Assembly: GCF_002788215.1 (NCBI RefSeq)
Contig: NZ_CP024845.1
Location: 1,736,001-1,800,000 of the forward strand
Reading direction: 5' to 3'
DNA length: 64,000 bases
DNA from: Halohasta litchfieldiae
GTDB taxonomy: Archaea; Halobacteriota; Halobacteria; Halobacteriales; Haloferacaceae
Positions 27,526 through 35,762 of this stretch are shown in pieces. A program made the translations under genes and the position numbers. Below the pieces are notes generated by a model. The model was not told the origin of the DNA, ran no database searches, and worked only from the letters and a program-made list of their open reading frames with translations. How positions within the stretch are numbered: the first letter of the stretch is position 1; each line of letters starts with the position of its first letter.

Positions 27526-28737
27526 TCACTGTCGACCTCGGAACTTTGACACCGCAGCGAACGCGCGCTTGCGGACCTGCTTGCTGTCGTCTTCGGTCAG
27601 TTTCTTTATTTTGTCGCCCGACCGCTCGCCGCCGACCTGACCGAGGACGTAAACGGCCTGTGCGCGGGCATCGTCGTCTTTGCTGTCGTCGACGAACTCC
27701 AGCAGTTCGTCTTCGACGTCCTCGCCGCCCATCTCGGCGAGACTGGTCGCCGCGAACTGGGAGGTCTGGTTGTCCTCGCTTTCGAGCGCATCGGTGAGGA
27801 CGCCGATTGTCTCCGACTCGGGATCGCTGACGACTCGCCCGAGGAACCACGCGGCGTTCCGCTGTTGTCGACGCTGGGTACTCTCGTCGAGAATGTCGAC
27901 CAGCGGCTTGATGGTGGCGGCGTCGGCGTCTTTCAGCTCCGAAACCACCGTTTCACGGATCTGGTGGCTTTGTTGGGTCGGCGCGTTCGACAGCAGTTCG
28001 ATGATCGAAAACACGGCGGCGCTCCGAACCGCCGAACTCTCGTCGCCCAGCGCATCGGCCAGCGGCTGGACGGCCTCGACGCTGCCGGCCTCGCCCAGCG
28101 AGGAGGCCGCCACCCGGCGGATCGACGTGTTGGTGTCGTCGAGCATATCCAGCAGTGCGGCCAGTGCCTGATCAGTGCCGATAGAGGCGAGTGCGACTGC
28201 GGCCTCGCGGCGAACCTCGCCGTGGGGGTCCGACAGCCGCTCGATCAGCGCCGGCACCGCCTTCGGGTGATCCAATCGGGCCAGCGCCGCACAACACCGA
28301 ACCCGGACTTTCGGATTCTCATCGGAAAGCTGGTTGACGAGGGAGGGTACAGCCGATGTCTCGCCGAGCGTGCCGAGGGCGCTGGCGGCGGCCATTCGGA
28401 GCTCGGGGACATCCGACGAGAGAGCGTTGGCGAACTTCTTTGCGGTCGCCCACGCCGCACCGTCCTGGATCTTCGAGCCGGTGATTTTGACCAACAGCTG
28501 TTCGACGGCCTCGGAGCCGATATCGTCGAGTCCCTCGACCGCCGCCGCCCGTACCTCCTCGTTGTCGTCAGTCACTGATACCGAGACCAACGTCTCGACG
28601 GCGTCGGTGTCGCCGCTGTTGGCGACCTCGCCGAGCAGTTTGGCCGACCGGACCCGAACCGCCGTGCTGTCGCTTTCCAGCAGGAGGTCGCGGATCCCCT
28701 CGACATCGCCGTCACGAGCGAGATGATACAGGGACAT
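27526..28737 (-). CDS. HEAT-repeat protein of the che operon
   Basis: A 403-residue protein made almost wholly of HEAT (PBS-lyase-type) helical repeats of about 30 residues, such as VPSLVNQLSDENPKVRVRCCAALARL, VPALIERLSDPHGEVRREAAVALASI and LLDMLDDTNTSIRRVAASSLGEAG. Halobacterium has a HEAT protein (OE2401F) in its che region that interacts with CheF and is needed for taxis signalling. Position and domain make this the likely counterpart. No catalytic residues are expected. It lies between cheR and cheF on the same strand. Confidence 0.87.
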   Translation of the reverse strand: MSLYHLARDGDVEGIRDLLLESDSTAVRVRSAKLLGEVANSGDTDAVETLVSVSVTDDNEEVRAAAVEGLDDIGSEAVEQLLVKITGSKIQDGAAWATAKKFANALSSDVPELRMAAASALGTLGETSAVPSLVNQLSDENPKVRVRCCAALARLDHPKAVPALIERLSDPHGEVRREAAVALASIGTDQALAALLDMLDDTNTSIRRVAASSLGEAGSVEAVQPLADALGDESSAVRSAAVFSIIELLSNAPTQQSHQIRETVVSELKDADAATIKPLVDILDESTQRRQQRNAAWFLGRVVSDPESETIGVLTDALESEDNQTSQFAATSLAEMGGEDVEDELLEFVDDSKDDDARAQAVYVLGQVGGERSGDKIKKLTEDDSKQVRKRAFAAVSKFRGRQ

Positions 28738-28740
28738 AGA

Positions 28741-29565
28741 CTACGTATGCTCCGGGGTATATTTGTATATTCGACATCGTTTACTGACCGGCTCGAAGTC
28801 GCCGCGGATCTCCTGTGGTACCGTCTCGGTCATGCCGACGACGAGATAGCCACCCTCGTTCAACGAATCGGTCAGCGTGTCGAACACCGGCAGTTTGTAC
28901 TCGCTGTCGATGTAGATCAACAGGTTCCGACAGAAGATCAGGTCGTAGTTCCGTTTCGGCCCGTCTTGGACGAGGTCGTGGCGCTCGAAGTCGATCTGTC
29001 GACGGATCTCGGGTTTGACCGTGAACTCGTTGTCCTCGACGTCGACGTACCGTTCGGGATGGTCGAGCAGACTCAACTCCTCGCCGATATCGGTCGTTCG
29101 CGTCGTGTTGTACATCCCCTTGCGAGCACTTTCAAGCGCCTCGTCGCTGATATCGGTCCCGAGTACCGAGAGACGGGATTCGTCGATCTTTCGGTCGTCT
29201 ATCGCCAGCATGTACATCGAGTACGGCTCCCGGCCGTCCGCACAGGGGGCGCTCCAAGCTTTGACCGAGCGGTTGTTCTCGGTCAACTCCTGAAGGACCG
29301 GTCTGAGCTCCTCCCACATCTTCCCGTTGCGGAAGAAGTTGGTGACGTTGATCGTCAACGAATCCATCAGCGACTCCTTTTCGCTGGGATCGTTTTGCAG
29401 CACCGAGAGGTAGTCGTCGTACTCCTCGACGTCTTGGCGGCGCATCCGGGCGCTGATCCGGCGGTTGAGATACGCCTCGTTGTAGTACTCCGGCTCGAAG
29501 TCGACTTCGTCTTGGATATGCCGGACCACCCGCATGAAGCCCGCGTTGTCTGTTGTATTACTCAT
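28741..29565 (-). CDS. cheR: CheR chemoreceptor methyltransferase
   Basis: A 274-residue SAM-dependent methyltransferase that methylates receptor glutamates in adaptation. The N-terminal helical CheR domain (RRISARMRRQDVEEYDDYLSVLQND) and the catalytic domain are complete: NVTNFFRNGKMWEEL, SAPCADGREPYSMYMLAID, VLGTDISDEALESARKG and DLIFCRNLLIYID. Cys in SAPCADGREPYS replaces the more common SAGCSTGEEPYS pattern but keeps its shape. It overlaps the cheA stop by four bases (ATGA), consistent with translational coupling, and is followed four bases on by the HEAT gene. Confidence 0.95.
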   Translation of the reverse strand: MSNTTDNAGFMRVVRHIQDEVDFEPEYYNEAYLNRRISARMRRQDVEEYDDYLSVLQNDPSEKESLMDSLTINVTNFFRNGKMWEELRPVLQELTENNRSVKAWSAPCADGREPYSMYMLAIDDRKIDESRLSVLGTDISDEALESARKGMYNTTRTTDIGEELSLLDHPERYVDVEDNEFTVKPEIRRQIDFERHDLVQDGPKRNYDLIFCRNLLIYIDSEYKLPVFDTLTDSLNEGGYLVVGMTETVPQEIRGDFEPVSKRCRIYKYTPEHT

Positions 29566-31769
29566 AAGGTCACCACATCTAGCACCGCCACCACATCACC
29601 ATCGCCGAGGACGGCCGTGCCACTCAGCCCCGGAATGCCACTCAGGACGCCCTCAAGCGGTTTGACGACGACCTCTTCTTGGTCAATGACCTGATCGCAG
29701 TGGAGTGCGACTTTGCGTTTTTCGTCTCTGATCCGCAACAACATCCCGTCGCCGTTGACCGAACTTGGCTCGTCCAACACGTCGCTGAGACGGAGCACCG
29801 GGTAGATATCGTCGTCGTGTTTGATGATCTCCTTGCCCGTCGTCATGCTGATATTCTTCGCACGAGTCACCTCGGCGATATTCTTGACGGGAATCCCGTA
29901 CTCGGTGCCACCGACCTCGACGAACATCACTTTGACAATCGCGACTGTCACCGGTAGGCGGAGCCTAACCACGGTTCCTTCGCCGAGTTCGCTGTCGACG
30001 CTGACCGTGCCGTCGAGCTGTTTGACCGTGTTGTGGACGACGTCCATCCCGACACCGCGGCCACTGACGTCGGTGACCTCCTCGGTCGTCGAGAAGCCGG
30101 GATGGAAGATGAGTTCGTAGATCTCCTGTTCGTCCATCAGCTCCAGTTCGTTTTCGGTTTTGACCCCCTTTTCGAGGGCTTTGTCCTTGAGCATCTCCGG
30201 ATCAAGGCCGCCACCGTCGTCGGCTACCTCGATGGTGACGTGGTCACGCTCGCGTGTCGCGGTCAGCGACACCGAGCCGGTCGGGGATTTGCCGAGCTCC
30301 TCTCGTTTCTCAGGCGGCTCGATCCCGTGGTCGACCGAGTTCCGCAGAATGTGAATCAGGGGGTCCCGAATCTCGGTGAGGATGGTTCGGTCGAGTTCGA
30401 TATCCTCGCCGGAGACACTGAAGTTGACCTGTTTGCCGGTCTCACGGGCCACATCCCGGACGAGCCGTGGGAAGGTGTCGACGATCTTCGAGAGGGGAAT
30501 TAGCCGCATATCCATCGCCGTGTTCTGGAGATTAGCGGTGATCTTGTCGAGTTCGTCGAGATTGTCCGAATCCATCCCCGCGGCCTCCATCTCCCGGCGG
30601 AGTTTGATCCGGCTCGTAACGAGCTGTTCGACGAGACTGTACAGTTCGTCGAGCTGGTCGACGTCGACCCGAACGGAGGCGATGTTGGTGCCGTCCTTTT
30701 TCGAGCGGTTGGGTGTCGACCGGCCACCCGAGTCGTCAGACTCATTGTCGCCGTCCTCGGACTCGTCTGACTCATCGGTCGACTGACTCTCCGTCTCGCT
30801 GTCGTCAGCCTCGGTCTCGTCGGTGGCGTCATCGTCGTCAGCTGACTGGGTGACGCCGATTTCGGCAGCCGCCGAGGCGGTCATCGGTTCGTCGACGAGC
30901 GCCGTGATCTGTGTGACAGTAACCGACTCGACCTTGCTGAGTGAACTCAGTCCGCTTTGGATCGCTTCCTGTGAGGAGTCGATCAGATACAGGTCGAACG
31001 TCTCCTCGAACTCGCCGTCCTCGACGGTTTCGCGGTCTGGATCGGTGATAAACGAGTCGTAGGCATCGTCGAGTGCTTGCAGCACGAAGATGGCGTCGAC
31101 GCCCTGCATCGCCGAATCGCCAAGCCCGACGGTGGCACGGAACACCGCATGTCCGGTGTCGAGTTCTACCTCGGCCAGTGCTTCGGGGAGTTCGATATCC
31201 TCAGCCGGCTCCTCGTCGGCTTCGCCATCGTCGACGCTGGACTCGTCAGGATCGTCGGAGTCGTCAGCGTCGCCAGCGTCGTTAGCATCGTCAGCGGTAT
31301 CGCTGGCGGCGTCAGCGGTTGTTTCAGCAGTATCGTCGGTCGACGTCGTCGACCCACTGTCGCTAGCGTCGCCGCCCGCGCCGGGGATCTCACCAGTTTC
31401 AATCAGCTCTCGCAGATCGGCTTCGATCCCCGAGGCGTCGAGATCAGTGTCGCCCTCGTCGGCGATATCGTCGACCATCGCCCCGAGGTAGTCGACGCCG
31501 TCGAACAGCAGATCCATCAGATCCGGCGTGATCTCGATGTCGCCATCACGGATCTCGTCGAGGAGATCCTCCATCTCGTGGGCGAGGTTGCTGACCGAAT
31601 CGTACCCCATCGCCGCGCCGTTGCCTTTTAAGGTGTGAGCCGTGCGGAAGATCGAGTCCATCGCCTCGGCGTCGTTGGGGTCGGATTCGAGCGCCAACAG
31701 CGCGTTGTTGAGCTCGGTGATCCCCTCCTCGCTTTCGGCGACGAACGCCTTCCTGTGTTCGTCACTCAT
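29562..31769 (-). CDS. cheA: CheA chemotaxis histidine kinase
   Basis: A 735-residue kinase with the usual domain order. The Hpt domain carries phospho-His45 (RTAHTLKGNGAAMG). An acidic Asp/Ser-rich linker (about 125-195) is followed by a P2-like region and a second acidic linker (about 315-360). The dimerisation domain then leads to the ATP-binding domain with HILRNSVDHGIE, EVADDGGGLD and GRGVGMDVV, and the C-terminal CheW-like domain starts near residue 605. It phosphorylates CheY and CheB. The gene is in one operon with cheB (no gap) and cheR (four-base overlap). Confidence 0.97.
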   Translation of the reverse strand: MSDEHRKAFVAESEEGITELNNALLALESDPNDAEAMDSIFRTAHTLKGNGAAMGYDSVSNLAHEMEDLLDEIRDGDIEITPDLMDLLFDGVDYLGAMVDDIADEGDTDLDASGIEADLRELIETGEIPGAGGDASDSGSTTSTDDTAETTADAASDTADDANDAGDADDSDDPDESSVDDGEADEEPAEDIELPEALAEVELDTGHAVFRATVGLGDSAMQGVDAIFVLQALDDAYDSFITDPDRETVEDGEFEETFDLYLIDSSQEAIQSGLSSLSKVESVTVTQITALVDEPMTASAAAEIGVTQSADDDDATDETEADDSETESQSTDESDESEDGDNESDDSGGRSTPNRSKKDGTNIASVRVDVDQLDELYSLVEQLVTSRIKLRREMEAAGMDSDNLDELDKITANLQNTAMDMRLIPLSKIVDTFPRLVRDVARETGKQVNFSVSGEDIELDRTILTEIRDPLIHILRNSVDHGIEPPEKREELGKSPTGSVSLTATRERDHVTIEVADDGGGLDPEMLKDKALEKGVKTENELELMDEQEIYELIFHPGFSTTEEVTDVSGRGVGMDVVHNTVKQLDGTVSVDSELGEGTVVRLRLPVTVAIVKVMFVEVGGTEYGIPVKNIAEVTRAKNISMTTGKEIIKHDDDIYPVLRLSDVLDEPSSVNGDGMLLRIRDEKRKVALHCDQVIDQEEVVVKPLEGVLSGIPGLSGTAVLGDGDVVAVLDVVTL

Positions 31770-32846
31770 TTAGACCAACTCCCGGATTGTTGCTGCGACG
31801 TCATCGAGATGAACGACGGAGTCGATACATCCGGCTTCGACTGCTCGTTTCGGCATTCCATAAATAACACAGCTCTCCTCGTTTTGGGCAATCGTTGGAC
31901 CACCGGTCTCTTGGATCGCACAGATCCCCTCCGCACCATCGGCCCCCATCCCAGTGAGGATGACCCCCGTAAGCGGGTCAGTGATCGTTTCGGCTGCCGA
32001 TTCCATCGTGACGTTGACTGCGGGCATCACCGAGTGGCCCAGATCGTCGTCAATCAGGCCGACCCTGACTCGACCGTTTCGGTAGCCCGTGATCTCCAGG
32101 TGTTTCCCACCACGGGCAACCAGCACTTCGCCAGCCCCGATTCGGGCCCCATCGCCGGCTTCGCGGACATCGTACTCGCTTGTTGCCGCATCGAGGCGGT
32201 CGGCGAACCGCGAGGTGAACGCTTCGGGCATATGCTGGACGATAATCACCCGACAGTCGCCACCCGGTAGCTCGCTCATTACCTGCTCGACCGCGTTCGG
32301 CCCACCCGTCGACGATCCAATAACGACCGTCCGAGTGTCGTCGAAGGCGTTACTGTCGGTCGACGAGGTGCCACCCGGTCCATCCGGCGTCGACGTCTGG
32401 GTTGCGGCCGCAGTCGCCGACTGTTCGGCACGGTTGGCCTGCTTGAGATCGGCGTCGGCGACCGTCCGAATGGTTTCGAGCAGCTGATCGCCGAGCCGCG
32501 AGACCTCCATCGACACCTCGCCGCCGGGTTTGGCGAAGAAGTCGACCGCCCCCTTTTCGAGCGCCTCGAAGGTGACTTCCGCATCGTCGTCGGTGTAGGC
32601 GCTCAACATGAGCACGGGTGTCGGCTGGTCGGCCATGATTCGCTCGACAGCTTCGATCCCGTTCATCCGCGGCATTTCGAGGTCCATCGTCACCACGTCC
32701 GGCTGTTTGTCGGCGATGACCTCCAGGGCCTCCACGCCGTCTTTGGCCTCGCCAACGACCGGAATCCCACCCTCATCGAGGAGATCGGTAATCAACCCAC
32801 GCATAAACCGTGAGTCGTCGACCACAACCGTCCGTGGCTTACGCAT
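31770..32846 (-). CDS. cheB: CheB protein-glutamate methylesterase
   Basis: A 358-residue response regulator with an enzymatic output that removes receptor methyl groups. The receiver (phospho-acceptor Asp55 in VVTMDLEMPRMNG) is joined by a linker rich in Ala, Thr and Ser to the esterase domain. The triad is visible: Ser in IGSSTGGPNAV, His in IVQHMPEAFTSRFADRLD and Asp in TGMGADGAEG. The ATG at 32846 (MRKPRTVVVDDS) was chosen over a GTG three codons upstream. It is the first gene of the minus-strand che operon, divergent from cheW. Confidence 0.96.
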   Translation of the reverse strand: MRKPRTVVVDDSRFMRGLITDLLDEGGIPVVGEAKDGVEALEVIADKQPDVVTMDLEMPRMNGIEAVERIMADQPTPVLMLSAYTDDDAEVTFEALEKGAVDFFAKPGGEVSMEVSRLGDQLLETIRTVADADLKQANRAEQSATAAATQTSTPDGPGGTSSTDSNAFDDTRTVVIGSSTGGPNAVEQVMSELPGGDCRVIIVQHMPEAFTSRFADRLDAATSEYDVREAGDGARIGAGEVLVARGGKHLEITGYRNGRVRVGLIDDDLGHSVMPAVNVTMESAAETITDPLTGVILTGMGADGAEGICAIQETGGPTIAQNEESCVIYGMPKRAVEAGCIDSVVHLDDVAATIRELV

Positions 32847-33024
32847 CACCACCACCTACGGGGTCGGACAGAGAGCCGATGCTCCCCGGCCGACGCTCAG
32901 TTCGCGTTGGCTTACACCACATTGCAGATGAATACTAAAACGCCGAGAATAAACCCACCGACCCGAAAATCATGGCTGATAATTTATTGAACAGAGTTAA
33001 CTATCGAACTCCCAGACAGCGTGT

Positions 33025-33486
33025 ATGGCACAGAGTGAGAGCTCCACCGACGACGAGGGAGCTGGCTCCGGCAGTGGGCCGACACAGGTTCTCGAGTTCG
33101 GGCTGGGAGACGAGACGTACTGTCTGGATATCGACGTTATCGATGAAATCGTCGACGCCGGACAGCTCACCCGGATTCCGAACTCCCCGGCGCACGTCGA
33201 AGGCGTGATAGATCTCCGCGGACGGACCACCTCGATCATCAATCCGAAAACGGTGTTCAACATCGACCAAGACGGCGAGCGCAACCGTATCATCGTCTTC
33301 GATCCCGACTCCATCGGCGATCAGGGCACCATCGGCTGGATCGTCGACGAAGTCTATCAAGTCACCAACATTACCCCCGACGACGTAGACGAGACGACCA
33401 CCGCAAATGACGAAAACGTCCACGGCATCGTCAAAGGCGACGACAAGTTCGTCGTCTGGGTCGACCCCGATATCGTCGGCGAATAG
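33025..33486 (+). CDS. cheW: CheW chemotaxis coupling protein
   Basis: A 153-residue adaptor joining CheA to receptors. After an acidic Ser/Gly-rich lead of about 22 residues, the CheW fold is clear: VLEFGLGDETYCLDIDVIDEIVD, RIPNSPAHVEGVIDLRGRTTSIINP, and VDEVYQVTNITPDDVDE. It is divergent from cheB across a region of about 180 bases; an AT-rich stretch (GATAATTTATTG, about 32980-32991) may hold its promoter. Confidence 0.94.
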   Translation: MAQSESSTDDEGAGSGSGPTQVLEFGLGDETYCLDIDVIDEIVDAGQLTRIPNSPAHVEGVIDLRGRTTSIINPKTVFNIDQDGERNRIIVFDPDSIGDQGTIGWIVDEVYQVTNITPDDVDETTTANDENVHGIVKGDDKFVVWVDPDIVGE

Positions 33487-33573
33487 GAGATTCTTCGGGT
33501 CAGTTTGGACCCGTTTCTCAGTCGTGAGAACTGGGTACGAATGCTTATTTGCAAATACGACGGGACACCTCTT

Positions 33574-34266
33574 ATGCGCGTCTCAAGCGGCGTCGACGGC
33601 TTCGATCAGCTGGTCGACGGCGGGTTCCCATCAGATCGACTCTATGTACTCAGTGGGCCACCAGGGAGCGGGAAAACGACGTTTTCCGCCCAGTTCATGG
33701 CTGCCGGTGCAGCCGAGGACGAAACCAGCCTCTATGTGAGTATGCACGAGACGAAAGATGGGATCATGGCCGACATGGCCGACTACAGCTTCGGGTTCGG
33801 AGAGGCCCTCAAATCGGATTCGATCACCTTCCTTGACGCGCTCTCGTCGGAGGGTCGACGGTTCTTCGGCGGGCCGGGCGAGAAGATGGACCGGACCAAC
33901 GTCACAAACCGGTTGGCAGGGTTCATCAACTCCTGAGATATCGACCGTGTCGTGATCGATTCGACGATGCTGCTTCGGTATCTGTTTGACGACAGCGATA
34001 CCACGCTCATGCGGTTTCTGACAGCGATCAAACGCACCTCGGCGACGACGCTGTTGATCTCAGAGATGACCGATCCTTCGGCGTACGCCGACGAGCACTT
34101 TTTGGCTCACGGCGTCGTCTTCTTCCACAACTATCTCGAAGACGATGGGATGCGTCGCGGGATTCAGGTCATCAAAATGCGTGGCACAGACGTCAACACT
34201 GAGATCCACACGCTCTCGTTCGAATCAAAAGGGTTGGTAGTGACCGAAGGGACCCCGGTGAGCTAA
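33574..34266 (+). pseudogene. KaiC-like ATPase interrupted by an in-frame TGA
   Basis: The frame encodes a RAD55/KaiC-like ATPase of about 230 residues: MRVSSGVDGFDQLVDGGFPSDRLYVLSGPPGSGKTTF (Walker A GPPGSGKT), YVSMHETKD, then LAGFINS followed by TGA (33934-33936). The same frame goes on at once with DIDRVVIDSTMLLRYLF (Walker B strand) to a stop at 34264-34266. The second part alone lacks the P-loop. One base change (GGA to TGA) would restore an S-G-D-I-D-R junction. The ATG at 33574 fits a leaderless start, as a GCTTATTT element lies about 25-30 bases upstream. It may be a true nonsense mutation or a sequencing error. Confidence 0.8.
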
Positions 34267-34267
34267 C

Positions 34268-34669
34268 GTGTATGAGTCGACGTTCCCCGAGGAGTGGACC
34301 CAACTCGGACGGGATGAGGCAGTCGAGCGCGCCTACGCCCTCGGTGTGGCCGCAGCCTGTGGCAACGACAACCGCGAGGAGTACGAAGCGATTAAAGCCG
34401 CGGCGGACTCCACATACGATAGAAGCCTCATCGAGCTTTCCTTCGAGCAGGGCCGGAGTCAAGCCCTCCAGTTGGAGTCCTCCGGTACGGCCCCGAAAGC
34501 AATCTGGGATCAGCTCGTCGACTCGGCCGAGACACCCACCAGGAAAAACGGCCTGCCCGATGCGCTCGGCCCGGCCGAACTCCTCGACCGCTTCGACCAG
34601 CTCGAAGGGCCACCCGAAACGCTCGACAAACCGTCGTTTTTATCAAGAGGCGACAAGGATAATGCATAA
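34268..34669 (+). CDS. Small acidic protein downstream of the KaiC-like gene, unknown function
   Basis: A 133-residue protein starting with GTG one base after the stop of the ATPase frame (TAA-C-GTG). Codons have the high third-position GC of real genes here. It is mostly helical and acidic (PEEWTQLGRDEAVERAYALGVAAACG, SLIELSFEQGRSQALQLE, LGPAELLDRFDQLEG), with no known motif. Tight spacing suggests it is translated with the ATPase and may work with it. If the ATPase is inactivated by the TGA, expression of this gene could be lowered by polarity. Confidence 0.65.
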   Translation: MYESTFPEEWTQLGRDEAVERAYALGVAAACGNDNREEYEAIKAAADSTYDRSLIELSFEQGRSQALQLESSGTAPKAIWDQLVDSAETPTRKNGLPDALGPAELLDRFDQLEGPPETLDKPSFLSRGDKDNA

Positions 34670-34767
34670 CAGTACCATCCACCCACGCCCGCAGTCAATC
34701 CCACAAGTGACAGCTTCGTCAGTACCCCTAGCCGCCCCCAAAATCACGTGAACAATCCAGATCATCC

Positions 34768-35391
34768 ATGTCCGTAGAGGAACTCCCGCTTGCGTCGACG
34801 CTCACCGAAGCCGAGAGCGTCGTCATTGCAGGGCCCCCGATGAGTGGGAAGTACAATCTCATGCACCGCATCCTCGGTGAAGCAGGCGACCGCTCGATCA
34901 TTCTCTCGACGGGCCACGACGCCGAGCGCGTCCGGGCCGACTACGCCGAGACCACCGGCCACGACCCCAAGACCTCCCCCATCGTCGACTGTGTCACCCG
35001 CGAGCAGGGTGCCGAGGTCGAAGACACCGACCTCACTAAGTACGCCTCCTCGCCGAAAAATCTCACCGAACTCGGCGTGAAATTCACCGAACTCGCCGAG
35101 AACTGGGAGTCCCATACCGACACGTCGGTGGGTGTCCACTCGCTGTCCCAGTTGCTGATGTACTGGGATGCCGACCGCATCTACCAGTTCGTCCGCGTGC
35201 TCCTCGGCCGCACCCGTAACCAAGGCTGGCTCACCGTCGCGGTGATCAACTCCACGATGCACGACGAACGCACCCTGCATACGCTGCTGGACCCGTTCGA
35301 TACCGTCGTCGACACCCGAACGACCGACGAGGGCTGGGAGATGCGACTCCGCGACCGGAATTCGTCGCCGACAGCGTGGCAAGAGTTCTGA
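34768..35391 (+). CDS. Degenerate RAD55/KaiC-like P-loop protein
   Basis: A 207-residue protein with GPPMSGKYNL as a P-loop-like motif; the usual [S/T] after GK is Tyr, so nucleotide binding may be altered. SIILSTGHDAERVRADY and GWLTVAVINSTMHDERTLHTLLDPFDTVVDTR resemble the strands of RecA-fold proteins of haloarchaea. No Walker B Asp is certain. It ends the plus-strand set cheW, ATPase, small protein and this gene, which suggests a role in signal transduction. The ATG at 34768 has a gap of about 100 bases upstream. Confidence 0.7.
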   Translation: MSVEELPLASTLTEAESVVIAGPPMSGKYNLMHRILGEAGDRSIILSTGHDAERVRADYAETTGHDPKTSPIVDCVTREQGAEVEDTDLTKYASSPKNLTELGVKFTELAENWESHTDTSVGVHSLSQLLMYWDADRIYQFVRVLLGRTRNQGWLTVAVINSTMHDERTLHTLLDPFDTVVDTRTTDEGWEMRLRDRNSSPTAWQEF

Positions 35392-35508
35392 ACGGAGTAG
35401 CCATCAGTTCCGAGCAGCGTCGCGTCGAACCCGTTAGTTTGTATCGGCTTTCGTGAGTACCAAACCGGTTAGGTTGTATCCTTTTGTCCGAGAGGGGCCT
35501 ACAGTATG
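35392..35508. other. Spacer before RNA-like element A
   Basis: No ORF. It holds the CTTTTG box (35481-35486), 28 bases before the conserved GTGAGG (35509), which is the candidate promoter of element A. Direct repeats of the GTTAGTTTGTATC / GGTTAGGTTGTATCC type occur just upstream. Confidence 0.4.
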
Positions 35509-35630
35509 GTGAGGTACCGGAGATAGTAGCAGTCGGCCGTCATCCCCCACGGCTGCTGATACTGGTTCCCCCAACCCGGTACTGCTCTCGGTTCAGTCTG
35601 CCCACGCAGTGTCCCCCACTGCTGTTTTCC
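35509..35630 (+). ncRNA. Candidate structured RNA A with C5 loops
   Basis: About 120 bases, beginning GTGAGGTACCGG. Hairpin 1 (35530-35558) has stem GCCGT/ACGGC, extended outwards with one bulge, and loop CATCCCCC. A second C5 loop is at 35569-35572, between TACTGG and CCGGTA. The long-range stem GTACCGG (35514-35520) with CCGGTAC (35576-35582) is an alternative pairing. The last hairpin is GCAGTG/CACTGC (35606-35611 and 35617-35622) with loop TCCCC, followed by TGTTTT. There is no protein-like frame. Element B near 37.2 kb is homologous, with compensatory base changes. Confidence 0.6.
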
Positions 35631-35762
35631 AGCGATCCACACGAAGTGTCAGTCACCACTGTCTTTTTCCACCGAGTCTGACAGCAGGCGTCGACCGCCT
35701 GTTCTGTATTTGACTGCCTGTTCTGTATGGTAGTACGCGTCGAGCCAGTCACCACCATCTCG
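35631..35762. other. Spacer downstream of RNA-like element A
   Basis: No ORF. A 13-base direct repeat GCCTGTTCTGTAT is present at 35697-35709 and 35716-35728. A T-run (GTCTTTTTCC, about 35661-35670) could serve as a second terminator. Confidence 0.4.

Noticed and set aside
33934-33936. TGA read as selenocysteine
   Set aside because: Haloarchaea are not known to have selenocysteine machinery, the position fits Gly better, and no SECIS-like structure was recognised.
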